From: Phialocephala subalpina
Taxonomy: Eukaryota > Ascomycota > Leotiomycetes > Helotiales > Mollisiaceae
Assembly: GCA_900073065.1 (NCBI GenBank)
Contig: FJOG01000004.1
Span: forward strand, 1,670,712 to 1,734,711
Length of the DNA: 64,000 bases
Direction: 5' to 3'
How positions within the stretch are numbered: position 1 is the first letter of the stretch; each line of letters starts with the position of its first letter. The notes below the pieces were generated by a model. It was not told the origin of the DNA and ran no database searches. It was given only the letters and a program-made list of their open reading frames with translations. The position numbers were made by a program, and so were the translations under genes. Positions 22,454-32,745 of the stretch are shown here, in pieces.

Positions 22454-24298
22454 GATGCCCAGCACTTCGTGTTCAATGAAAAAACAAAAAAGAATGTGCG
22501 AAAGAACGTCAAGAATTGTTGCTGCCAAACGGAACGAATCTCACCTGAGGCCTTTGATCTATATAGGAGGCTCCATCAGATAAGATTTGACCTACTCTTC
22601 CACGTTGATGAGATTGCAGGAGGTGATGGATGACTTGAGGGGCGAAGAGAGTACCATAAACGTCATTTAATCTATATTATGGGGATACTTCAGCGGCATA
22701 TGCCTCGAAAAGAATGAGGTGAGATTGAGGTTGAATAGACGGCAGGGTCGAGAACAGTCTCGGGGGCGTCTAACTAAGTAACTGCGCCTGGGAAAAGAGG
22801 GAACGACCCGGAAGATGGCTCAGGACCAGCAGTCTCGGAAGTCAGCCGAAGATTTGGAAGGGAACTTGACCGAATGAGGGAGTCAAGGGGTCCAAAAATG
22901 ACCTAGTGTCTGAAGGACATTGACAGAGAGGCGGGACGACGCCACTTATCAGGACCCCGCATTTCGTGGCGTTGAAGTGGCTTCTTAGTACGAAGCTTGG
23001 AAGGTCTTGGGAAGCTTACCTCGACCTTTTGTCTCCCAGAATAGCACGTTAATCGGTTCCCATCATTTCCATTGACAAGTCCAAAAGTATCTCACGCCTA
23101 GCATCTTGGCTTCTTGGACATCAATCAACGACTCGGTAGCCAAGGCCTCGATATGAAGCATCTCTTGAATGTTTTCGGACCCCTTGCGCTATGTTTCACA
23201 TACCTGGTTTGAGCACTCTCGCTTGGAAAAACGAGTGGAGTGACTTGCGTGGCAGCGGGACTTCTCGCGAATTGTTTCCCCTGCTGGCGCTGAGCCTCAT
23301 AAATTTAGACGTTACAGATCTTCGCGACGAACTTTACTTCAAACAGAATCTTCAGGAAACCTTCCCGCTTCGGTGCCGATATCGGGTGGATCTTGGATTC
23401 AAGGTGGGATGAGTTTCATTGGCTCAGTGCGACTTCACATGAACTCGGAGAATCGAAGAAACAAACCGCAATGTCAGCCTCAAAGCAGCTTACATCCTTC
23501 AACATGTCGTCAAACTCGCTGCAACTTTCAAGAAACAATATTTCGAGTCATCATCGTGCCCAATCCACTTCTTTCATGCCTCGAAATATTTTCGGTCGGC
23601 ATATCCCAAAACATGGAAGCAGATCCTGACAGACCAATCATCTGATGTCCACCAGGTTCCTCTCAAGTTTCCCAACAACAAACGTTTCGGAGATCTGGAC
23701 CCAACCACCGGTCACCAACCACAAAGACCGTTTGATCCTCGAGCTGATCGTTGCACAAGAATAAACGCCGCACCCGTTAGCGAAACTCATCGGCTACAGT
23801 ATCCTCCACAATGCCCTAGGGAAGTATGATGTGCACGAAAGATGTGCCGCATCGTGGATTTTTTCCTGCAATGATCTTACGTGGCGTTTTATCGAAGGCG
23901 ATCAGTCTGAATTCTATGCACGCATTCTTTTTTTATCCTCAAAACGTCCTGACCAGATGTTCGGCCCAAGCTGGGACAAAACATCAAACTCAGCATAGAC
24001 GTTCCATCGTGGTAGGGCTTGACGTGTGCTAGTCCTTGGCGGTAGTTGCTGTCGAGGAACTGTGGGGATATTGAGGCAAAAGGTAGACTTTGTATGGAGG
24101 TGGCTGGGAAGCTTGGTTGTTCGCCAATGTGCATATAAGGATCGTGTGTATCTACTTCAAAGCACCATCTGGAAATCACCCCATCATCTTCATCATCTTC
24201 ATCCATTACATTCTTCTTCGGCCGGTCCGTTTTATCTTGTACATTCTACCCCCATTAAAACATTTTTTGCACATCTTCAATCCTTTTCAACCGCCAAT
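22454..24298. other. Intergenic between divergent secreted-protein genes
   Basis: About 1.85 kb without a supported gene. It holds the promoters of the polygalacturonase (-) and the GPI-type protein (+). A TATA-like CATATAAGG lies near 24131, about 165 bases before the 24299 start codon. A CATCTT-rich leader follows. Confidence 0.45.
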
Positions 24299-25006
24299 AT
24301 GCAATTCTCCAACATCTTCTTCACCCTCCTCCTCTCCACTGCCGTCGTGGCCAAGGGCAACAAGACTACCAAGGCTGTCACCGACAAGAGTCTCTGCAAG
24401 CAGATGGCTAGCCTCGAGGCAACTGTAGCTCTTGCTGCCAACACCACTAAGTTGGACGCAAAGACCAAGGGCAATGCTACTAAGGCCGCTGAGTTCCAAG
24501 CTAAGGCTTCGACTGCTGCCACTGAGCTCTCTACCATGCAAAGCAACACCACCCTCGTCAGCACCTGCGCTGTCATCTCCGCTGCTCAAGACACCGAGGA
24601 TGCTTGCTCCCAGATGAGCGCTCTCTCAAAGCTCGTCGCTCTTGCCGCAAACACCACCGAGGTCGACGAGAAAACCAAGGGTAACGCCACCAAGGCTGCT
24701 GCTCTTCAAAGCAAGGCCTCTGCTGCTGCCACCAAACTTGCCGACTTGCAATCCAACACCACCCTCACTTCCGCTTGCGCTACTATCAAGACCGCCAAGG
24801 AAGCTTCCAAGGCCGGTATGTTCTCCAGTATCCTATGCTTGATTAGACACTGACATTCCACAGAAAAAGCTGCTGCTGCTTCATCCACTTCCTCTTCTGC
24901 CGCTTCTGCCTCAAGCACGGCCAAGAGTGCCGGCAGCGTGCTCAACGCTCAGACTGGTGTTCTTTCCACCGTCATCGTCCTCGCTGCGGGCATGATGATG
25001 TTGTAA
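24299..25006 (+). CDS. Secreted GPI-anchor-like protein with two exact-length 70-residue repeats
   Basis: Exons 24299-24815 and 24864-25006 give 219 residues. The signal peptide is MQFSNIFFTLLLSTAVVA. Residues 33-102 and 103-172 form a tandem duplication with a period of exactly 70. Cys33/Cys103 and Cys90/Cys160 correspond, as do ANTT at 47 and 117, TKGNATKAA at 57 and 127, and SNTTL at 82 and 152. Each unit is Ala/Lys/Thr-rich, helical and carries N-glycosylation sequons. A Ser/Ala linker follows, then a C-terminal hydrophobic tail (VLSTVIVLAAGMMML) without a charged end, typical of a GPI-attachment signal. No domain is recognised. A surface or cell-wall protein is inferred. Confidence 0.85.
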
Positions 25007-25205
25007 AGATGACGAGATATAGAATGGTAATGAATATATGGAATAATGAGGATTTGGGGTCAGGATCAGTTGAAGGGCTTCTTGGGGCTAGAGTACGATG
25101 CTTTATACATCTAGATAGGAGAGCTTTGGCGAATGAACTTGATGCTGCAAAGATCTGAAATTTTGTGATATGATTTCCATTGACTTCTCCCCAGCCTCGC
25201 GTCTG

Positions 25206-25242
<37 letters not shown>

Positions 25243-25691
25243 ATGATTGACATGATCTTCAGTTGTCCGTCTCACCCGACTGCTGAGAGGCTTGTTTGTT
25301 CGCTAAGAACACATCTTTCCCAGCCGTGATGGATCATACGAAACTCTTAAAAGGATCCCTAAATACCATTAAGTCCCCCGGAGAGACTGTAGACCTGCGT
25401 TTTGCACTGGTCGACCAATGGTACGGAGCGGGAGCGCATGCAGAGAACCCTGCAGGTGGTGTAAGCGAGGCCTCTCCTTCACGTCAAACATCACGACTAG
25501 TACGAACCCATTTCACATCATCACCGCATCACATACTTGCGAAAGGGCGAGGATATAGGTATAATAATTACCTTCCTAACCCTATCGCTATTCTAATTAC
25601 TGATCCTCAACAGACTGTCATCTCAACTCCGAGGCCCCTTCAGTTTGTGCCCATCACGTGGACTGCCTCAAACACAAATATCACTCACCTC
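25007..25691. other. Intergenic with CT microsatellite
   Basis: No gene. Holds a (CT)n tract at 25208-25237 and a stretch with weak frames leading into the hydrolase relic. Confidence 0.5.
25208..25237. repeat. (CT)n microsatellite
   Basis: About 15 perfect CT units. Confidence 0.97.
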
Positions 25692-26466
25692 ATGTCAAAA
25701 ATCACCCAAATAAACGCCCCAGATGGTCTCTCCTGGCACGCAACTAAGCAGGAAACGTCACCAGCACACCACTAATACTCACCCCCTCCGGCGAAGGCGA
25801 CAGCCACATTTTTACCCAACTCATCATCCACCTCTCCCCCTACTTCCACATCACAACCTTCGATATGCCCGCATTCTCCCGTACCACCGGCTCCTCCGCC
25901 CTCACAGATCTCTCCTTCAAGAAGATCGCGGCCCAAATTGTTGGGCTCGTGCGGAATATCGTCGTACATGAGGTGCCGTTTGATGGAGCACCTAGCGTCT
26001 ATGTGTTGAAAGGCCAGGACGGTGAGACGATTGTGAAGACTTGCAAGATTTTGTTTCGGGAGGTGATGAATGAGGACCAGGCGGCTTGGGATGCGTTGGG
26101 AGAGGAGTACCATCAAAGGCTGGGTAAGGAAGTGTCAGTGAGTTAATGTAGAAACTGCTGACTTGATAACATAGCGAAAACTTCGTGACATGGGTTTGTG
26201 AATATATCACCGTCTTCGAAAATGGAGACTGGGAAGGCGTTGTGAAGGCGAATGCGACGATAATTTCATGGGGTGTAGGGGGACAGATGCCCATGGGGTT
26301 CTTCTTCAAAAATGCGGTGCTTGCGACTAAATATGAGGTTCAAGTGGAACTGTCGGACTGCAAGCATTTCCCCCAAGTGAGCATTCCAGAGAAGTTGGCG
26401 GAGTGGATCAAGACTTGCTGTGAGAAGGCGGAAGCAGACTGTTGCTTCACTGGCTCTTGGGATTGA
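25692..26466 (+). pseudogene. Relic of an alpha/beta-hydrolase gene
   Basis: The ATG at 25692 gives MSKITQINAPDGLSW, typical of small fungal alpha/beta hydrolases. The frame then slips by one base near 25750. The continuation TPLILTPSGEGDSHIF and YFHITTFDMPAFSRT is the strand-3/oxyanion region of the fold. After a short stretch (SFKKIAAQIVGLVRN) the text jumps to IVVHEVPFDGAPS, which in relatives follows the nucleophile elbow; the G-x-S-x-G segment and about 20-25 flanking residues are missing. A normal-looking intron (26124-26174, with CTGAC branch) joins in the wrong phase, so the last exon (WVCEYITVFENGDW ... KHFPQVSIPEKLAEWI) is out of frame. With two phase breaks and no catalytic Ser, it should be non-functional. 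Family placement is inference from motif order. Confidence 0.65.
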
Positions 26467-26748
26467 ATTCAGAATTGGGCAAAGTCACCCGATCAACGTT
26501 TGGACGTGGCAAATCAGAGAATATATATTTATTGCTTGGTTGCTGGCGCTGGTACTAGGACCAGAAGCCTGATCACATATGAACATGAACGCAAGTACTG
26601 CAAAGGACCACGATCCACCAGTATCCTCCCGCAAACTAATTCATCAATGCTGAAACGCTAGCAGAATTACCAGCATCCACGGAAAACTCGATCCACCAAG
26701 CCTATGCTTCCCACTAGCAAATCCATCAATACTCAGACGCCAAGAACA

Positions 26749-29371
26749 TTACCAAAGGCTACAGCGTACTCTCTCACACCTAGAGGCACTCTGCGCAATC
26801 GAAACAGCGCCCTTGTAAGAAGTAGGGAAGAAGTTCTCCGTCTTCGTGTCGTTTTGCTCCTTCGAGATCGGTACCTTCCATACACCGACTCGCTCCCACA
26901 ATCCGCGATCTCGTGCATGCTTCATCAATATCAACCCATTATAACTCCAATGCACCCTCTTCTTCGTCTTTGAGCCTTTGCTGTAACTCTCCTTGGCAAT
27001 CAATAGCAAGAGTAACCCCCTCCTGGCCTCTTCTGACGTAGGATAGAAGTCCAGAGCTCCATAGATGTATATTCCGTTAGGATGGAGTTTGCAGATCCAG
27101 CGCGACTTGCCAGCTTTAATGCTCTCGTGCAAAGTTATAGGCTGCCCGAGATAGGTCATTTCGATGAGTTGGCCCCGCAACGTTACGTGGGCAGAACTGA
27201 CAGGCCCAAATCGATCATTGCCAATGGGGTATGCCACCATTTGAAGCGCTTCAGCGTACATCGTTGCTGGATTCCTGTGCACTCTGTTTGATAGTTCCGA
27301 AGTTGGACCCGGTTGGCCAGAGTCAAGGCTTGGTACGTATGACTTGTGGGGATAAGCAATGCGTGAAGCCTATGACCACTAGATGTCAATAACGTTAAGA
27401 GGCTAGCGTGAGAACCCTAAAGGACCCTAAAGGTTAGGTGTGGCTTACCGATGGAGCTACGTATTCAATTGGCCTGGAACAGCTGTACGACGCTTCCAAA
27501 GTAAGTTTTGAGGCGCGTTGTTCTTGAACATGCCAACTACATACGGAGATTCCGGAATAAAGTGATGAGACTACAGAGTATTCCAGGCTCCTAGTACGCT
27601 GTAGTCACGCTATCTCACCACCAAGACACCCCTAAGCACGCTGTATATCTAGACTGTCAACCTTAAAAGCCTTCCTGGAGATCTTTAGTTGCTCCAGCGT
27701 CTGTGTAGCCTATACAGTCTCGGCGCTCCCTGTTCGCACTTTATCTTAGGCACTATTCCTTGCGGTCGCTTTATACCGTTTCGGCTGATAGGTGTTAACC
27801 CCCTGGAAATACAAGGTATCCATTCGCTTACAGTCCTCTTCTTAAGCGCCTTATGGCGACCTCGTTACCCTGAGAACGCTATTTCAGGGGACGATACCCT
27901 GTAGTCTCATCACTTTATACCGGAATCTCCGTACTCGCCTGCGCCAAAATTTCCTCTGTATCTGACGGGCCAATGCCGAGATCCTCAGAAGAATGTCGGA
28001 ACCTGAGGGGAAGGTAAGACTAGTGTATTTGCAGAGCATGAATCACCAGAATTTGTATATTTCAACGCCAGCATCATGGTCTTGGAGTGTGCAACCTGTG
28101 AGACGATTGTACCAAGCTTTGAGGTATAATCTATTGCCAAAGCCGCGGGAGCCTGGTGTGCACTGACAAGCTACTCGACATCTGTACTCCCATATAAATT
28201 CGCTGTCTGTATAGTGTACCATGCGAGATGAGAGCAATTGGTCCTGTAGATCCCAAAACCAGGACAAGTCGTACTTTACTGGTCTGAAGGTGCCGCAGAC
28301 ATTACCATGGGATTTTCTGAGGAGACGTACCTGCACAGCGTAGGAACCATATCTATGGTAAATGGTCACATTGTTGTACATGTTCGGATCAGGAAACAGT
28401 CCGGAATCACCGATCCCGTTCTCAGCACGAGCGCCAATGACGAACCGGGCTTGGCGAATATCGATTCGTATTGCCTGATGTTGTTCGCACGATCGGCCTC
28501 GTCCCCTTGAACCACGCAAAGAGACCCAATCCACAAGTATCGAATGCCTAGGCCTCAGGTAATACATACGGTATCTCGGAAGATTGGGTGCGGCAAGCCA
28601 AATGAGTGGATGCCGTCGATGTGGTCAGAGAGGTTTTCCGCAGTTGTCCTGAGAGCACGCGGCCACTTAGGTGAGTGGCTCAGGACGACATAGGCTCCAT
28701 TGTCCTCACGAGTCTCGTACAATCGAAGCGTGGGCGACTTTAGTGTTCCAACGTCAATAACTCTGGGAGGCAACGGTTGTAATTGCGGACCACATCGTGG
28801 TAGGTTTTGAAAACATTCCCAGAACCAACTCTGAATCATGGTGGCATGCATAATGCTCCCGTCTTCCATGAAGGCTCGGTCGATACCAACATGAGGCAAC
28901 AAGTATGCAGCGTCGAGAGATGAATAGAGCTCGGTGGTGAATGGAGACTTCCATGGAAAGAACGGCATGCTGGAACTGTTGATCTGCTCCGGGAGTCGAC
29001 GATGGACGTACGTCATGAATGAGTTCTGAAGGTAGATATAGGAATGTACCAGATTTGGAAAGACATCAACCTCTCCTGTGATCCTAACGATAGCTCGCCA
29101 TCGAAGATGGTACATATCGCATGGAATTTGGGCCGCATAGTGGAGCAAGGAGTTTATGGACCCCTCTTTCTGACCCTGATCGATCGGCAGATCTCGCACC
29201 CGACATTCTGGAGGCTATTGGAGGATGTAGAAGATGGCGAAGTCCAGAAGACCTGGGAGATTCAGGGGACCTAGCAGAAGAAGTCGAGCCGGTTGGCGCT
29301 TGTGTGGGAGATGCGTTCTCCAATTCGACGCGTGGAATATGTTCGTCGTCTGTAGGCAGGTTGGGTTTCAA
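26749..29371 (-). pseudogene. HET (heterokaryon incompatibility) domain gene, multiply broken and split by a MITE
   Basis: HET proteins trigger cell death after fusion of unlike fungal strains. Pieces in order: a GCEIC motif near 29200; a long frame 29199-28555 with YVVLSH and TTAENLSDHI, ending at TGA (28557-28555) where relatives have Arg in ITRGLGIRYLWID. The same frame continues past the stop as RYLWIGSLCVVQ, then slips near 28460 into ARFVIGARAENG and on to 28043. The frame recovers near 27950 (GNFGAGEY), where the element 27931-27544 is inserted. Beyond it come VVGMFKNNAPQNLLW, a slip, YVAPS, a 70-bp intron (27448-27379), W-S-stop (TAG 27372-27370 for the second Trp) and an open C-terminal frame to 26749. 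Several independent lesions make it a clear pseudogene. The original start is uncertain; an ATG at 29371 is the best candidate. Confidence 0.85.
27544..27931. mobile_element. 388-bp MITE with 33-bp terminal inverted repeats, TA target duplication
   Basis: Left end 27544-27576 and right end 27899-27931 are inverted repeats of 33 bp with one mismatch (position 13, A versus T). Both start CGGAGATTCCGG at the outer edge. TA flanks each side (27542-27543 and 27932-27933). Removing the element with one TA joins the HET codons for GAGEY to VVGMF in frame, which independently confirms the insertion boundaries. The interior has no transposase frame. TA duplication fits the Tc1/mariner/pogo superfamily. 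I do not recognise the terminal sequence. Confidence 0.92.
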
Positions 29372-30054
29372 ATGGAAGTACAGTACTGTATGGATGCAGG
29401 ATCGCAGACTCGCAGACTCGCAGAATGAGTGAACCGATAATAGATACGGCGGTGTTGATTATTGACTGCTTGGTGGATTGATGAATGAATGAAAAGAGAC
29501 AGAACTGAGTTGCTGAGTGACACTCGACCCATGGTGAGTGGAGAGGGAAGTCGCGATCTGGTCCATCACCCTGCACTGACAGGTATAGGCAGGTGCGAAC
29601 GAAAGTTACCTAATCGAGGAAGGAACAATCAATTGAAAGAAATACTGGCAGCTACTCCAGTCTCTCGTTCTCTTATTGAAGCAGCGTGAAAGGTACCACT
29701 TGGGGATTGATTCGCGGACAACTCCAAACTCAATACTCTTAAAAGTCCCGGAAAATGAGGGACTTCCATACTGGAAAGAAATACACCGAATACGTGGTGA
29801 TCAATGTTCGACATAAGGCACTCGACGCTCAATGTTCCACGAAGTCTGTGACGTTCTGGAGATGAGGATGAGGATGAGGATGAGGATGAGGATGAGGACG
29901 AGGACGTCGACGTCGTTGAAAAATTTGCGACAGCAACAGCGGGAGAATCTCCGCCGCAAGGGTGACATCATCCGATAAACAGCTACACCAGCTGCAAATA
30001 CAAACAACAGCTTTTCTCTCTCTAACAAACACAACAACAATTTCCTGCGCCCAA
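29372..30054. other. Intergenic with hexanucleotide repeat
   Basis: No gene. Contains a small CGCAGACT repeat near 29402-29425 and a (GAGGAT)n tract at 29861-29905, then a CT/ACAA-rich leader before the downstream gene. Confidence 0.5.
29861..29905. repeat. (GATGAG)n tandem repeat
   Basis: About seven 6-bp units, the last ones degenerating to GACGAG, about 150 bp upstream of the start codon at 30055. Confidence 0.92.
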
Positions 30055-31191
30055 ATGTCCGCAGAAGCACCCAAGATGTCGCAAGCAACAAGAGATATCC
30101 TGATGAAAGTCAGGAAAATGGTTCCTCCCATGCTCGAGAAATTCCATAAAGGTAGCTTCGCTCGCCCCGCCACGCAACTCCGGAGCTCAATTCTAACCAC
30201 AACCAGGACAAATGGGCCGGATAGCAGTCATAGGAGGCAGTGAGGACTACACCGGAGCTCCCTACTTCTCTGCGATGGCCTCCGCGCGACTAGGCGCTGA
30301 CATGGTACTCCTCTTCTTCCCCTCCCGCTCCATCAACTGACCAAAATCAGAGCCATGTCATCTGCGAACCTCAAGCAGCACAAGTAATCAAAACCTACTC
30401 CCCGAACCTAATGGTCCACCCTCTCATGCGACAAGAAACCCACGCCTCCAAGAGCGAATCACTCGATCAAATCGCCCAAGGCGTCATCGACATGCTACCC
30501 CGCCTCCACGTCCTCGTAATCGGCCCCGGACTCGGACGCGATCAATTGATGCAAGATACATGCGCGAAAGTTATCGAAGCTGCGAAGAAGGAGAATATGC
30601 CGTTTGTGCTGGACGCAGATGGATTGAATCTCGCGCAGACAAGACCAGAGTTGGTGCAGGGGTACAGGGAGTGTATATTGACGCCGAATGTGGTGGAGTT
30701 TGGGAGGTTGTGTAAGAGTAAGGGGATTGATGTTTCGGGGTTGGATGAGGGAAAGGGGGCAGAGAAGTTGTCGAAGGCGTTTGGTGGGGTGACAATTATT
30801 CAGAAGGGAGCGAAGGATTATATTTCGAATGGGGAGAGAACGTTGGTTAGTGATATGACAGGAGGGTTGAAGAGGAGCGGTGGGCAGGGCGATACTCTGA
30901 CTGGAAGTCTGGGGACGTTCTTATGCTGGAGAAAGGCATATATGGATAAGTTGTGGGATCATGATGGGGATTTGGATTCTGCGGAGTTGCTGGCACTGGC
31001 GGCCTTTGGCGGAAGTGCCATTACGAGGGTGAGCCGGCCATGATGTTGATTATCAAGGCGCTGACAGACAATAGGAATGCTCTAGATTAGCATTTGCGAA
31101 GAAGGGAAGAAGTTTGCAGGCGAGCGACTTGACGGAAGAGGTACATATCGCATTCACGAACTTGTTCGAAGGCTCTGGACCCAAACTTTGA
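30055..31191 (+). CDS. ATP-dependent (S)-NAD(P)H-hydrate dehydratase
   Basis: Metabolite-repair enzyme (NNRD/CARKD, ribokinase-like fold) that converts damaged hydrated NAD(P)H back to NAD(P)H, using ATP. Exons 30055-30151, 30207-30304, 30351-31028 and 31075-31191 join in frame to 329 residues, normal for fungi. Motifs seen include [19 protein letters not shown] near 35, PGLGRD near 130, VLDADGLNL near 160, [10 protein letters not shown] near 185, IQKGAKD, and the nucleotide/catalytic [15 protein letters not shown] near 245, with the conserved GD. The fourth exon supplies the expected ending ([19 protein letters not shown]). Introns are 55, 46 and 46 bp. No partner epimerase gene is seen in the window. 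A short hydrophilic N-terminus gives no clear organelle signal. Confidence 0.93.
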
Positions 31192-32745
31192 ATCAGCTTG
31201 GAGATTTCAACATCGAACAAAATACGCGAAAAGAAGACCAAGCTTGGTTATAGTCTGCAACAGTTTGCCGGAGTGTCTGAAAGGAATCGAGGATCTGCCA
31301 CGATGATATGCCCTCCCAGGAACCCGGACAATCTGCCTTCCCCACTAATGTACGATACTGAGAAGGACATACGACGCTCAACAATGTCCTACCGCAGGAT
31401 GGAACAACGAACGATTGTATATACAAGATAATGCAGGACAATTGACGCTCAGATATGTTCTGGCAATGGTGGGACACTCAAGTTCGGGTGCATCTGCAGC
31501 ATATGATTCGTCACTCATCTGAGGTAAGGTTTTCTGATCTGTTGGTATACGAGTAGTAAGGTCACACAACCTCGGAGTTTCGAGGTTCAGACTACAGCTG
31601 AGTTCTCTGGTATTCTTATGGTCCCTTCTTTTCAGCTTGCACTCATGTATGTAATACGTTGCCATGTTTTCCGAAGTCTGTTGTATCATACAACAACGCT
31701 CAAGATGTAGCCCCTCCCCAGCAACTTTACAAGAAATCACTTTTCTGTACTCATACTCCTGAAGCAGTCCCAGCCGCAAACAGAGTGCGTTTCTGCTACG
31801 TTGAAGTAGAAATAATTATTCCAAGAGCCTTTCTTTATCTTCTCTATCAAGCCTGCCTAGACACTTCATGCCAAGAGAGAAATGCACAGACTATGACTAA
31901 TTAATTGTCTCTTCCGGCTGCAGCATGGTGCTCCTCTCTGAATTCTCAATCCAGAATCTCCAGAAAGTGTGCGACGTGCAACAAAGGATTATCACCCAAT
32001 GAGAAAGCTTCCGCTCATTTGCCCTCCCGAACCCCTGTTCTCCAATCCAATCTACCAAAGGCACGTGTTCTGTTTGCATTTTTGAGAGTATCTAATCTAA
32101 TCTTCCTCAGTCTTCTCCAACCCTTCTTGCTCTCCATTTCACGACCATGATCTCGGGACCGATTATCTTCAAGCTGTTCATCTCATCTTTTTACCATCCC
32201 ACTGCTCTCGAATGTTTGAATTTACAGCGCTTCTTCGCGATTGGACAATTCAACAACCAACGCTATGTAATGTAACGTATTCCTTGGCACCTGGGTCTCC
32301 CTGGGTCTCCCCGCACTCTGGCAAACCGGCCGGCAAACTAGAATGATGTCCGAACATTTGACCGGAAGAGCTGCCAATCACAGATACGTGCCTGACAGCG
32401 ACGATCCCTGCGTGCCGATATCAGTGGTGATATGATGCAGCGGTGACAGGAAAATCTTACAACTGCGTTCGTCTCCCCCGCTTGACAAGCAGATCTTGGC
32501 CTGGAACCCCGACGCTATGGGACCTGCAGCCAGGGCAAAGATCATAGTAAGGTTAAGATGCCTACTCTTGACTCGTTCGCCGAGGTGGCGCTGTTAGCAA
32601 GGTGGGATTTAATAAACAGAGATAACGGCGCCAGGTGAGCTCATCTCGATCTGTCGCGTGGTTTTTCTTTTAAAGGAGTCCATGTTCCTGGATCTCGATT
32701 GATCTTCTGCGCGTTTTCTGGGCACTGTCTTCCTGCAGCTTCACC
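31192..32745. other. Intergenic
   Basis: About 1.55 kb without a supported gene. The longest frame (31779-31378 -, 133 codons) has no motif. The last 100 bases include a CTTTTAAAGG element and serve as upstream region of the next gene. Confidence 0.5.

Noticed and set aside
27410..27448. Repeated CCCTAAAGG reminiscent of telomeric CCCTAA
   Set aside because: Only two or three imperfect units, inside the HET pseudogene intron; not a telomere or interstitial telomeric array.
29084..29432. Overlapping frames on both strands near the HET 5' end
   Set aside because: They are frame shadows of the HET relic, except that the minus ATG at 29371 may be the old start.
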